Source: Ampullaceana balthica
Taxonomy: Eukaryota > Mollusca > Gastropoda > Lymnaeidae
Direction of reading: 5' to 3'
Assembly (NCBI GenBank): GCA_944989445.1
Contig: CALYLW010000060.1
Span: 1,826,093-1,890,092, forward strand
DNA: 64,000 nucleotides
Below, piece by piece: positions 46,201-53,821 of the stretch (positions are counted from its first letter, which is position 1; every line of letters begins with the position of its first letter). The position numbers and the translations under genes are program-made. The notes under the pieces are model-generated. The model was not told the DNA's origin and did no database searches. It saw only the letters and a program-made list of their open reading frames with translations.

Positions 46201-49200
46201 TACAATGGCTAAATTAAATAAACGGGTCTGGCAAAACACCAAGTCAACAGAAGTAACCAAACTGTGTGTCTATAGAGCCTGCATCATTAGTACACTGCTA
46301 TACGGGAACGAGACATGGACCCCTTATACATCCCAAGAGCGCAAGCTTAACAGCTTCCATTTGAGATGTCTGCGTCGCATCCTTGGCATTAAATGGCAAG
46401 ACAAAGTGCCTAATACTGAGGTCCTATTGCGTGCCAATACCCAAAGCGTGTTCTCAATCCTTAGTGAAAGACGCCTGAGATGGCTAGGACATGAAAGACG
46501 CCTGAGATGGCTAGGACATGAAAGACGCCTGAGATGGCTAGGACATGAAAGACGCCTGAGATAGCTAGGACATGAAAGACGCCTGAGATGGCGAGGACAT
46601 GTTAAAAGAAGGAGCAATGGCCGCATCCCCAAAGACCTCCTATATGTAGAACTGGCATCGGGGAAGAGGAAGACAGGTCGCCCATGTCTGCGATTTAAAG
46701 ATGTCTATCAAAGGGACATGAAAGCAGCCAGAATACGCACAACCGACTGGGAGTGTAAGGCACTACGTGGCACACAGTTGTCAAAGAGGGCATCATGGTA
46801 GCCGAGGAGCAAAGGATGGAGGAGGCTAGAGATAGGAGAGCTAGGAGAAAGGCCAAAACATATGGAAGCACAGAACTCGTTTTTAAAAGCTGCTGTAAAG
46901 ACTGTCACTCAAGGATAGGACTGCACAGCCACTAAAGGAAATGTAACCCAACTCAACGGCGATGCACCATCGTCTGGTGAGACGGAAGGATGCCGATAAG
47001 GAAGATGTGTTTTAATATTTTTTTTTAATAAAATGTCAAAACCTTCTTCAATCGCCACAGTACCACATAGCCATGATCTGCCAGTTCCGACTCCTCCTAG
47101 GCGGCATCGGCCATCTTCAGGAGACAGCAGCAAGTCAGATAGTGAGGCTGATACTAGAGATATGGACTACGATTCTGCAGATGAATTTGGGGATAGAAAG
47201 CCGTACTTCCCTAGCCAGAAAGACGTGGACAATTTAATTAGAGACCCCAGGCTTACGAAATCGAATGCTGAGCTTCTGATATCCAGGCTCAAACAGTGGA
47301 ACTTAGTTGATGATAGCGTACAAGTCACGGATCACAGGAAGCGGCATCAAAGATACTCCAACTTCTTCAGTTAGCATGATGGGCTGTGCTTCTGCAACGA
47401 TGTTGCCGTTCTAATCCAGGCTATAGGCATCGCATGTAATCCTATTGAATGGCGCATATTTATAGGCAATTTCATCTCGGAGCCTCAAAGTCATGTTGCT
47501 TCACAATGGAAACAACTGCCCATCTCTCCCGATCGCCACATCTCAAAGTGGACTACACCAGTGTCAAAATGTTGCTGAGTGCATTAAAGTATGACGACTA
47601 CGGATGGGAGGTCATCGGTGACTTCAAAATATTATCATTCCTCATGGTTCTTCAAGGAGGTTTCACGAAATTTCCTCGTTTCCTCTGTCTCTGGGACAGC
47701 CGTGACACTAAGGCGCACAAAGGACTGGCCACAACGGACAGAGTTATTTTTTGGGGAAAGCAATGTGAAGTGCGAGCCGCTGATAAAAACTCATAAAGTG
47801 CTTATGCCGCCCCTGCACATCAGGTTAGGCCTCATTAAGCAATTTATCACTGCTCTTGACAAGGAGTCAGCAGCATTTCATTACCTCTAAGATCTTTTTC
47901 TAAAGCTTTCTGAGGCTAGGGTCAGTGCTGGTATATTCGTCGGACCACAGATCAAGAAGATCATAGAATGTGAGGATATGGCAAAGCTGTTGAACAGGAT
48001 GGAGAGAGCGGCTTGGAGAAGTTTCGTTGCAGTTGTTCAGGGCTTCCTAGGTAATCACAAAGCTGAAAACTATGTGGAGTTGGTGCAGACTCTCATAAAG
48101 AATTACGCCAAAATGGGATGCATAATGTCTCTGAAAATCCATATCCTTGATTCGCATCTCGACAAATTCAAGGAGAACATGGGCGCTTACTCCGTGGAGC
48201 AAGGCGAGCGCTTTCATCAAAATATAGTAGACTTTGAACGTCATTACCAAGGACAGCATAACGAAAACATGATGGGGGACTACATTTGGGGGCTACTTCG
48301 AGAGAGTGACTCGCAGTACAATTGTAAATCTAGAAAATCTACACACTTCTGAACCTGTTTGAGTGGTTTCGGACTGTGTTGTCTATTCCTTGTGCAATTT
48401 TTGTTTTTACCTGATCATAATGATGAAAATGAAAACGAAATCATTCTATTTTCACGAAAATATGAGTTTTCTTTGTGCTGTTGTCGTGTCAGCAAAGTTT
48501 GTGCTTAATGAAGTTATTTTTTCACATAATTTTGACATAAGCAATTGAAATATAACACTTAGAAGCCAGGAACACAAATTGTGTTACATAGTGTTATTAG
48601 CGATCTTGAAAAATAATAATAGATGTATCCATTATCATCCATTTTGAAATGAACAGGTTTTTAAACTTTATATCTTGCCCTGAATGGGCCCTGGGGCCCT
48701 TAATGTCGTTTTTGCTTATATGAGCTTTGTAAAAATTAGTTTTATTTTCTTTTAGCTTCTGAGTAAATGAATGGCTCTCAACCAAACTTTGTATGCAAAA
48801 ACTTGGAAGCCCATTTTAAAATACTTAAGGGCACTGAACTTCTAATCTCAATTTCTTCGGGGCCGAGGGGTCCAATGTCTTTTTTCGTATATGTTTTTCC
48901 TATTCACTTTTTTAAAGACCTTGAGAAATATATCCATTATGAAACTGATCGAAAATGAAGAGGTTTTTGAAATTGACATCTTGCACCAAATGGGCCCGGT
49001 ATATCCCCCCTATATTAGTTATATAGAAATTAGTTTCAGCGTTAGCTTATGAGAAAATAACTGGATTTTGACCAAACTTAGTATATAAAAACTTAAGAGC
49101 CTATATTAAATTACTATAGGGCACTGAACTCCTAATGTCATTCCTTCGGAGCTTGGGGCCCCAAAAGTATTTTTTTTACTGCACGTTAATAACTGTATTC

Positions 49201-50244
49201 CCTTTTCAATTTTACAAGATATTGAGAAATATAGCTTGAGTACAATAGCACTAAAAAATTAAATTATCCCTCATTTTGGGACTGGGACCATACTAAACGT
49301 TTCTTCTTTTGTAAACTATTTAATTATTAATTTATTTTTCCGTTGCTATGAAACTTTGACTTTTTTTTTGCACACTTCCGCGAAGGTTTCTTGCAGAATT
49401 TTTTAAAAAACATACCACTCATTGGTTTCTTAAAATTTATTCATTTTTACTGAGATCGTTGCAACGCACGATGGGTCACCTAGTACTTTTATATAATGAA
49501 TTCATTATAAAAACTTTTTAGTTTCAAAAATCCAATCTAAAACATAACAATTCAGAACCGAATTGCTAACACAACTCGAAAATCTAGGTTTCAGTATCCC
49601 CTCACATCCAATAGTGACAGCTGTGTAACTATTGAACATCAGGGGGTACTCTGCTTACTTTGTATCTTGAAGTACATCTCTGCCTTGTGACTTACTTTGT
49701 CTCTTGGAGTACATCTCTGCCTTGTGACTTACTTTGTCTCTTGGAGTACTTCTCTGCCTTGTGACTTACTTTGTCTCCTGGGGTACATCTTTGCCTTGTG
49801 ACTTACTTTGTCTCATGGAGTACATCTCTGCCTTGTGACTTACTTTGTCTCCTGGGGTACATCTTTGCCTTGTGACTTACTTTGTCTCATGGAGTACATC
49901 TCTGCCTTGTGACTTACTTTGTCTCTTGGAGTACATCTCTGCCTTGTGACTTACTTTGTCTCTTGGAGTACATCTCTGCCTTGTGACTTACTTTGTCTCT
50001 TGGAGTACATCTCTGCCTTGTGACTTACTTTGTCTCTTGGAGTACATCTCTGCCTTGTGACTTACTTTGTCTCATGGAGTACATCTCTGCCTTGTGACTT
50101 ACTTTGTCTCTTGGAGTACATCTCTGCCTTGTGACTTCTGACGCCTCGCGACTGAGACTTCTTGAAGTTCTTCTTGTTGATGCTGCACTCCGTGAGTGCC
50201 AACACCAGGGCCAAGACGACGATGGACAGTTTGAGCGACGCCAT
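33756..50244 (-). CDS. Gene 2: secreted protein with five LDLa repeats and a C-terminal ShK-like domain (7 exons)
   Basis: The model joins 50244-50103, 38673-38563, 38193-38077, 37389-37273, 36678-36562, 36183-36073 and 33919-33756: 879 nt, 292 residues plus stop. Every internal exon is phase 1-1, the usual arrangement for shuffled LDLa modules, so all joins are in frame. Each LDLa exon has six cysteines and an acidic Ca-binding motif such as [13 protein letters not shown]. The last exon carries six cysteines in a ShK-type pattern ending CRKYCGLC. There is no transmembrane segment, so secretion is predicted. LDLa modules bind proteins or lipoproteins in a calcium-dependent way; the ligand here is unknown. 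The link between exon 1 and the LDLa exons spans an 11.4-kb intron and rests on phase only. Extra exons could be missed. Confidence 0.65.
34237..34345. repeat. Dispersed repeat, copy 1 (partner at 35908-36005)
   Basis: ACCATAAACTGTGATTGGTC then GACC, GCGAGGGT, CATGCTTATTTGCA and TTGTCCT are shared with 35908-36005 in the same order and orientation. The two copies flank the fold-back element in the last intron of gene 2. Confidence 0.8.
34775..35685. mobile_element. Fold-back element with about 95-bp inverted repeats built from AGCGACTG units
   Basis: The left arm (34775-34870) is a tandem of ATAGCGACT(T/G)TCAAAAC and AGCGACCGTCATAAT units. The right arm (35590-35684) is its reverse complement with few changes. 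Left-side units continue to about 34913. Between the arms lie two direct copies (about 34955-35172 and 35222-35437) of a roughly 215-bp AT-rich block. No coding capacity. It lies in the last intron of gene 2. Confidence 0.75.
34955..35437. repeat. Two direct copies of a roughly 215-bp block inside the fold-back element
   Basis: Both copies contain TCTGTTTTAAAT, GCTAAGA(C/T)AAATTAAAT, TTTACTGAGCAGTTGTTTGT, GTAGCATAAGTTAATT and AAACACAATTTATAATTTC in order, with scattered substitutions. Confidence 0.85.
35763..35837 (-). tRNA. tRNA-Val(AAC)-like sequence, probably a pseudogene
   Basis: On the minus strand, TAGTGTAAAGATGATTACA forms a D-arm-like stretch. TCCGT-CTAACAC-GCGGA is a fully paired anticodon stem with AAC at the anticodon, and CTGGG-TTCAAGC-CCCAG is a perfect T-arm. 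The acceptor stem is poorly paired (about four of seven), so it is likely a pseudogene or the head of a SINE. Confidence 0.45.
35908..36005. repeat. Dispersed repeat, copy 2 (partner at 34237-34345)
   Basis: Shares AACCATAAACTGTGATAGGT, CGACCCCAGCGAGGGT and TCATGCTTATTTGCATAC with the partner copy; ends about 70 bp before the fifth LDLa exon. Confidence 0.75.
36073..36183 (-). CDS. Gene 2 exon 6: LDLa repeat 5
   Basis: Acceptor TATGTTTTCAG, donor GTAAGT, length 111 nt, phase 1-1. Six cysteines; the calcium-binding C-terminal part is [17 protein letters not shown] complete canonical LDLa module in a single exon. Confidence 0.92.
36562..36678 (-). CDS. Gene 2 exon 5: LDLa repeat 4
   Basis: Donor GTAAGT, acceptor CTATCCTAAG, length 117 nt, phase 1-1. 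The module ends [16 protein letters not shown] with all six cysteines and the acidic DxSDE residues. The acceptor CCTAAG lies at the edge of a 46-bp minisatellite that repeats the same sequence. Confidence 0.9.
36716..36975. repeat. 46-bp minisatellite copying the acceptor of LDLa exon 5
   Basis: Units (CCAGCTTAGGATAGGGAGTG and onward) begin at 36723, 36769 and so on, about five to six copies. Each includes, on the minus strand, TATCCTAAGCTGG, the same string found at the exon's true acceptor (36678/36679). The repeat therefore seems to have grown from the exon edge. Confidence 0.9.
36976..37165. other. Intron between LDLa repeats 3 and 4
   Basis: One more diverged 46-bp-type unit near 36980-37010, then unremarkable AT-rich intron. 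Confidence 0.5.
37166..37284. repeat. 64-bp duplication carrying the donor of LDLa exon 4
   Basis: The segment AACAACGGCCAATCTGATAC through TTACTGCAGTTTCTCT occurs at 37166-37220 and 37230-37284. It contains the last 12-14 nt of the exon and its GTAAGT donor, so a second, decoy donor (37208-37203) lies 64 nt downstream of the true one (37272-37267). Confidence 0.88.
37273..37389 (-). CDS. Gene 2 exon 4: LDLa repeat 3
   Basis: Acceptor GATGTTTACAG, donor GTAAGT, 117 nt, phase 1-1. Module ends [16 protein letters not shown]; the usual Ser of DxSDE is Trp, but acidic ligands and cysteines are kept. Confidence 0.92.
37390..38076. other. Intron between LDLa repeats 2 and 3
   Basis: Contains a short imperfect tandem of CTTACAATTCACAATCCTAC type at about 37460-37520; otherwise AT-rich and featureless. 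Confidence 0.5.
38077..38193 (-). CDS. Gene 2 exon 3: LDLa repeat 2
   Basis: Acceptor TTCCCCATCAG, donor GTAAGT, 117 nt, phase 1-1. Module ends [16 protein letters not shown] with six cysteines. The plus-strand open frame over it is a shadow. Confidence 0.92.
38194..38562. other. Intron between LDLa repeats 1 and 2
   Basis: Includes a 30-bp duplication (GAATAAACAATGACAAGATC followed by AT) at about 38202-38264; no coding signal. Confidence 0.5.
38563..38673 (-). CDS. Gene 2 exon 2: LDLa repeat 1
   Basis: Acceptor CCTGTGAATAG, donor GTAAGT, 111 nt, phase 1-1. Module begins TCGANEFHC and ends [16 protein letters not shown]. Its phase-1 start fits the donor phase of the signal-peptide exon at 50103. 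Confidence 0.92.
38829..42300. repeat. 3.5-kb array of a 19-bp unit (about 180 copies) with higher-order structure
   Basis: The unit is GGTGGCTATTGTTTCAACT with CTACT and GTGACT variants. A marker variant, TATAATTGTGGCTATTG, recurs near 38970, 39335, 39505, 39868 and 40232. Spacings are multiples of 19, and a block is repeated at about 532 bp (28 units). From 41100 on the GGTGACTATTG variant becomes common. Hydrophobic/Trp-rich frames of up to 417 codons are artefacts. It lies in intron 1 of gene 2. Confidence 0.97.
42301..42604. other. Intronic AT-rich segment
   Basis: No repeat or exon seen between the 19-bp array and the Helitron-type start. Confidence 0.4.
42637..43431. repeat. (ATGT)n microsatellite, about 800 bp
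   Basis: Very long tetranucleotide tract with small interruptions (GTGT block at about 43145-43192, GTAGGTAGG at 43262). Open frames in all phases are artefacts. Confidence 0.98.
43432..43715 (+). mobile_element. tRNA-derived SINE (plus strand)
   Basis: The head has an A-box-like TGGTCGAGTGGC (43437-43448) and a B-box GGTTCGAATCC (43480-43490). The body contains GGTACCTAACACTACATGTA and a conserved GTGAATGCTGCATCACTTGC segment shared with the SINE at 6529-6727. The 3' part GGACGCAACTATCTTCTGCA and AGAAGGAGCGTCTGT ends in GATAAGATAAGATAAGA. It inserted into the ATGT microsatellite, which continues on both sides. Confidence 0.8.
44145..44487. mobile_element. Fold-back element with about 125-bp arms
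   Basis: Left arm 44145-44270 and right arm 44361-44487 are reverse complements with about 10 percent differences. Shared strings include TTTTTAGTCCA, GAAGAAAATAATTTAAAACT, TTTAATATGACTAAAAA and GTGGGGCGGG. The loop is about 90 nt. A transcript would form a long near-perfect hairpin. Confidence 0.8.
45428..45512 (+). promoter_or_regulatory. Heat-shock-element array and TATA box
   Basis: From 45428 to 45487, pentamers alternate GAA and TTC in strict 5-bp register. GAA starts at 45429, 45439, 45449, 45459, 45469 and 45479; TTC starts at 45444, 45454, 45464 and 45484. Only two of twelve positions are degenerate (45434, 45474). This is a textbook extended HSF-binding site. TATAAAAG follows at 45505-45512, predicting a start near 45535. 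The promoter points at the ORF beginning 45602. Confidence 0.85.
45847..47002 (+). mobile_element. 5'-truncated LINE (reverse transcriptase C-terminal part) with 11-bp target duplication
   Basis: AGATGTGTTTT occurs at 45836-45846 and 47003-47013, the duplicated target. The insert starts at the equivalent of 59245 in the longer copy. It encodes [12 protein letters not shown] (the RT FADD catalytic motif), [21 protein letters not shown], then [36 protein letters not shown] and RRLRWLGH. A frameshift lies near 46085 and a stop at 46562. The 3' end reads GACGGAAGGATGCCGAT, as in the other copy. Non-LTR retrotransposon; clade not assigned. Confidence 0.82.
46465..46599. repeat. 27-bp in-frame tandem expansion inside the LINE ORF
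   Basis: GAAAGACGCCTGAGATGGCT plus AGGACAT is present five times where the other copy (59864 on) has one. It encodes RRLRWLGHE repeated in frame for four units, until TAG at 46562. Confidence 0.93.
49484..49651. other. Intron 1 of gene 2, between Helitron end and minisatellite
   Basis: AT-rich, with ATAATGAATTCATTATAAA near 49495 forming a small palindrome. Confidence 0.4.
49652..50134. repeat. 37-bp minisatellite copying the exon 1 donor of gene 2 (about 13 copies)
   Basis: The unit is ACTTACTTTGTCTCTTGGAG plus TACATCTCTGCCTTGTG. On the minus strand each unit reads as the last coding bases of exon 1 (TACTCCAAGAGACAAA) followed by GTAAGT. The true exon end lies in the unit nearest the ATG (donor 50102-50097). 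All other units lie in the intron as exact or near-exact copies of the exon-intron boundary. Confidence 0.95.
50103..50244 (-). CDS. Gene 2 exon 1: signal peptide and basic linker
   Basis: The ATG at 50244 (context CACAATGG) lies about 28 nt downstream of the predicted start site. The exon encodes 47 codons: [20 protein letters not shown] is a clear secretory signal, then a Lys/Ser/Arg-rich stretch with KRQ at the end, which may be a proprotein-processing site. One base remains before GTAAGT, so phase 1 matches the LDLa exons. A longer frame upstream of this ATG crosses the TATA box and is not used. Confidence 0.85.
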
Positions 50245-50278
50245 TGTGAAGTGTCTCAAGATTTGATGACGTCCAACC

Positions 50279-50308
50279 CAGCTGTTGGCCTTATTATATA
50301 GCCAGCTG
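50279..50308 (-). promoter_or_regulatory. Core promoter of gene 2: TATA box between two CAGCTG E-boxes
   Basis: On the minus strand TATATAATAA (50300-50291) lies about 30 bp before a likely start near 50270, and the ATG follows at 50244. CAGCTG occurs at 50303-50308 and 50279-50284, on each side of the TATA box, as possible bHLH sites. Confidence 0.65.
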
Positions 50309-50419
50309 GTCCAAGGTAGCGGCCAGATTTTAAACAGATTCAGGAAAAAACTGTAGGGCATAGCTTCATGGGCGTGGCTTTTTTCGTCAGCTATAAAAGT
50401 AAAGACAATTTTATTCATG

Positions 50420-50760
50420 AAGTTTAATGATTCATTCGTCTTAAATTTCTATTTCTGTCTTAATTCTTGTTATAATATCTGTTTTATCCCTGTTTTTATC
50501 TCTGTTTAAATGAATGTTTTAAGACCTATTTTAATTCTTATAAAAAAACTAGGTTTTAATCCCTCTTTAAATAAGTTAGTTTCAATCCCTGTTTTAATAA
50601 CTGCTTTAATCCCGGTTCCAATCCCTATTTCAAATCCTGTTTTAATCACTATTTCAATCTCTTTTTTAATCTCTGTTGTAATTTATGTTAATCCCTGTTG
50701 TAATTTATGTTAATCCCTGTTTTAATTCTCATGTTCAACTAAATAGTATGTAGAAGCACA
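50420..50760. repeat. Degenerate 15-17-bp repeat (TAATCCCTGTTTTAAT type)
   Basis: Upstream of gene 2. Many imperfect units of AATCCCTGTTTTAAT/AATTTCTATTTC, clearest from 50560 to 50725; old and diverged. Confidence 0.65.
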
Positions 50761-50762
50761 TA

Positions 50763-51573
50763 CAGTGAAACCTTTTTTAACGTGCATAATTTGTTACAGA
50801 GTCTTACTCGTTAAACGAAACAATTTTACCCCATACAAATCAAGGTAAAATTCGATACATTTTTAATGCATTTAGTGCTGAAAGAATACTAATTTTTCCA
50901 AAATTTGTATTAACATTTATTCAATTAAAATTACTTATGAATTGTTAAAGAGTGTAAGAACCTGATATGCAATTTAGATTAGAAACAAAAAAGTAAATAA
51001 AAATATGAATTAATGACAAATAATTGATCCTTTTTAATTAGAAAACTGTCTAAAGACATTTTCTTTTGCCGACGCTTTAAAATTTGACAAAAGTGTGTCG
51101 TAACCCTTTGTAGACATTCTTGACACTCCCTTTGAAGCATCCATCTCCTTAATTTTGGTTTTTTTCTTGAGAGTAGTTCAGATCGTTGATGTAGACTGAT
51201 TGTAAGTGCGCGCTAAAACCTTGTTCTCGTTTTTCAATGATTTTACGTTTCATTTCAACAGTTATTTTGGTCTCTCTTATGATTTTCTTCTTGCGTTTGT
51301 GTTTTTCGAAGACATTTTAGCTCAGGTTATTACGAATAAAAAAAATTACGAACACTGTCTGAATTCCAAATTTGTAAAAACGGTTGATCACACACGAAAA
51401 CAATACAATAACAGACCGGGCTTACTAATGAATTTCCAGGAAAAAGGGACTTTCCCCTTCTGCGTCACTTGTTATACGAATTTTTCGATTTTGAAGGGAG
51501 GAATTTTTTCAGATTTTTGCTCGTTATGCGAATTAATCGTTATAAGAGGTGCTCGTTATGAGAGGTTCCATTG
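50763..51573 (-). mobile_element. Internally deleted Tigger/pogo element
   Basis: The left end CAGTGAAACC lies after TA (50761-50762). The right end reads GCTCGTTATGAGAGGTTCCA then TTG, before TA (51574-51575); its reverse complement CAATGGAACCTCTCATAACG is a Tigger-type end. On the minus strand from about 51320, MSSKNTNARRKS and a later STSTI, KKTKIKEMDASKGVSRM stretch match the N-terminal DNA-binding region of a Tigger transposase, with stops and frameshifts. The catalytic part is gone. Confidence 0.7.
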
Positions 51574-51575
51574 TA

Positions 51576-52671
51576 TTTCTATCAGGAGCAGGTAATTAAA
51601 TGTTAAATAAATCGATAAAAATATTCAATCACCCAATACAAATTTCCATTCATTTCATTCAAATCAAAATGCAACAATCCTATCAATCTATGACGTTGTC
51701 CTAATTTTTTTTTAATTCTTCTTTATTCCCCACCAAAATATTGCTGGTGTAAGTTACCGTCTGCTCTTTCTTTACTACATGACAACACCAACGTTCTTTT
51801 AAAAAATGTTTACGTTATATTAAGTTATTCCTGGATCTAATTCAAAAGTAGTTATTATAAATAAACATTGGAGAAGTCCCCAAAAGTCCTTTTGGACACT
51901 ATGCAAGGGTTGCAAAAAAACAAGGGAAACCATTTATACTCCAAGATTTCGAAAAATCTTAGCGATTTCATCTACAGAATTGTTCCATTGATGCGTCTGT
52001 GTATGGTTCTCCCCTGCTTAGAAATTGATTACGTGATTGTTTTTTTTAAAAGTTTCTAGTCTTTAAAAATAATACTACAATGTCAGGGTCAAAGTTTAAT
52101 CGACCAAATAGTTGATTCCTGACATGCCTGCTTGCACTTAGTCTCTTTTATATATTTATAAAAAACCAAATGGATTCTAACAGGTTTCACTGTACATGCA
52201 TACAATCAGACATCGCACATGTTATTATTTTTAGACTCCCATGAGGTGGATTTCAATACTGTTGAAGGAAAAAATCAGTTGTATAGATTGACATTGAACA
52301 GTCTACAGTTCACTTCTAAAGGCAATGCTTACAAGGTTATTGACCTAGAAGTCTACACGTACATCACTTTAAAACTGGAACACTTTATTTTCTGCGCATA
52401 TTTTATGTAGGCTGGAGTGACTGTGTACAAACTTTTCGTGTGGTCATGGTGGGTCAAGCTGTGTGCTTTTCCCCAGCTACTGTCGCAGTCAATTCTCTTT
52501 ATAATCAAATGCCGTTTAGGCGTGGTTATATTATTTTATTTTCTTGTTTTGTCTAGGAAAGAAAGAAAGAAAAAAAAACAACCTCGCAACAGAGCAACGA
52601 ACGTGCCAGAAAAAAGCCTTCTTCGGGGAGCAAACAAATCACCTACAGAAGACGTTTGAAAATTTGAAAAG
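51576..52671. other. Noncoding region, no gene supported
   Basis: AT-rich with several short frames lacking domains or splice signals. 52400-52530 is slightly GC-richer, without a defensible exon. Confidence 0.4.
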
Positions 52672-52955
52672 CTTTATCTACAATGTAGCATCAAATCAGA
52701 TTATCTACAATGTAGCATCAAATCAGATTATCTACAATGTAGCATCAAATCAGATTACCTACAATGTAGCATCAAATCAGATTATCTACAATGTAGCATC
52801 AAATCAGATTATCTACAATGTAGCACCAAATCAGATTATCTACAATGTAGCATCAAATCAGATTACCTACAATGTAGCATCAAATCAGATTATCTACAAT
52901 GTAGCATCAAATCAGATTATCTACAATGTGGAATCAAATCAGATTTCGGTCAGAG
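52672..52955. repeat. 27-bp minisatellite (TACAATGTAGCATCAAATCA + GATTATC), about 10 copies
   Basis: Homogeneous; period 27 keeps frame, so a repeated IIYNVASNQ frame appears open over it. Confidence 0.95.
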
Positions 52956-53151
52956 AGTGTTTAATTTAAACAGATCAGGTGGTGAGTTGTTGTGAGTTTA
53001 ATAAAAAAACAAAAGTTGCTGCAGGAGTTTTGACTTTATTCAAACAGCCAATCTCACTTAACTTTGGCGTAGTCATAACTGCAGATGGAGTATTACAGTT
53101 CACAGTTGATGGTTGGCAAATAAATTTTGGCGGTTATGTATTGATATCGGC

Positions 53152-53345
53152 TGAAAGGTTCGGATATTTGGCCGTTAGGTGTTGATATTTGGCTGTTAGG
53201 TGTTGATATTTGGCTTTTAGGTGTTGATATTTGGCTGTTAGGTGTTGATATTTGGCTGTTAGTTGTTGATATTTGGCTGTTAGGTGTTGATATTTGGCTG
53301 TTAGGTGTTGATATTTGGCTGTTGGGTGCTGACATTTGGCTGTTA
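53152..53345. repeat. 21-bp minisatellite (GTTAGGTGTTGATATTTGGC + T), about 9 copies
   Basis: Near-perfect period 21 with single substitutions (TTTTAGG, GTTAGTT, GTTGGGTGC). Confidence 0.95.
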
Positions 53346-53729
53346 GTTTATGATATTTTCGACATAGCCAAAAAATCTTAAACCTTCACCTTCAGATAGC
53401 AATTTAATTTTAGTCACATTTCTGGTAATAGTGACAAATTTATAGTAGCAGTGCCACGCTAAAATAATTTCGTAATTTTTTTTTAGCTTTACAAAACTTG
53501 ATCCCAACCATATTGGCAAGAATTGTAATTTTTATCTATGTATTAAACATATAAGGTAAAACAAATGTTTTAATATACTGATGACTATGAAATATTTCTT
53601 TTAAAGCTCTTATCTTTAAGATAAGAGATGAGAAATGCGTCACTCTAAAGCAAAAATAGGCTTGAAAATATTTGTAATTGTCTTTGAGGCTTAATGTCAT
53701 TCCTAGCTCTAGAACTCAATGTGTAATAT
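53346..53729. other. Noncoding stretch
   Basis: AT-rich, with a short AAGCTCTTATCTTTAAGAT type partial palindrome near 53605; no gene. Confidence 0.4.
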
Positions 53730-53821
53730 GAAGGTGCACTACTAAAACGGGACATGGGAAAGTGCACTATTACTCAATGGGACATTTTAAGGTGCACTAG
53801 TATTCAATGGAACACGGGAAG
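53730..53821. repeat. About 28-bp tandem repeat, left part (split by hAT)
   Basis: Units of AAGGTGCACTA, TACTCAATGG and GACATT. It continues at 56164-56250 beyond the transposon with the same unit. Confidence 0.85.

Larger units (their letters stand above)
45602..48352 (+). pseudogene. Broken copy of a multi-copy invertebrate repeat-borne gene of unknown function
   Basis: The ATG at 45602 opens [20 protein letters not shown], with two CxxC pairs (CYVC, CEYC) and the motif [13 protein letters not shown]. After a LINE insertion (45847-47002) the gene resumes: [18 protein letters not shown] (about 47042), [16 protein letters not shown] (47258), FLCLWDSRD (about 47674), [13 protein letters not shown] (47809), [18 protein letters not shown] (48043) and [17 protein letters not shown] (48203), with a stop near 48350. 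I recognise these motifs as a protein family present in many near-identical copies in arthropods, cnidarians and molluscs; its activity is unknown. Here it has stops near 47372 and 47888 and frameshifts near 47500 and 47710. A middle section is also missing. Confidence 0.75.
42605..49483 (+). mobile_element. Nested Helitron-like block
   Basis: Two Helitron-type starts are visible. One is TCTCTCTCTATATATATATA at about 42606, followed by a microsatellite. A second, nearly identical, is at about 44785. Each is followed by GCTGACTAAACCATTCA(A/T)CCGATCG-like sequence at 43757 and 44852. One terminus, ATGGGTCACCTAG then T (49471-49484), lies after a weak hairpin and matches the CTAG-T rule. A roughly 290-bp AT-rich module (AAATTAGTTTAAGCCTTAGC, ACCAAACTTTGTAT, TTCTTCGGGG) recurs near 43895, 44495, 44990, 48715 and 49015. 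The block carries a SINE, a fold-back, a heat-shock-promoter gene remnant and a LINE. No Rep/helicase frame was found. Confidence 0.55.

Noticed and set aside
50062..50418. 118-codon frame starting at 50418 as the protein of gene 2 exon 1
   Set aside because: Its first 58 codons cross the TATA box and 5'UTR; the internal ATG at 50244 opens directly on a signal peptide.
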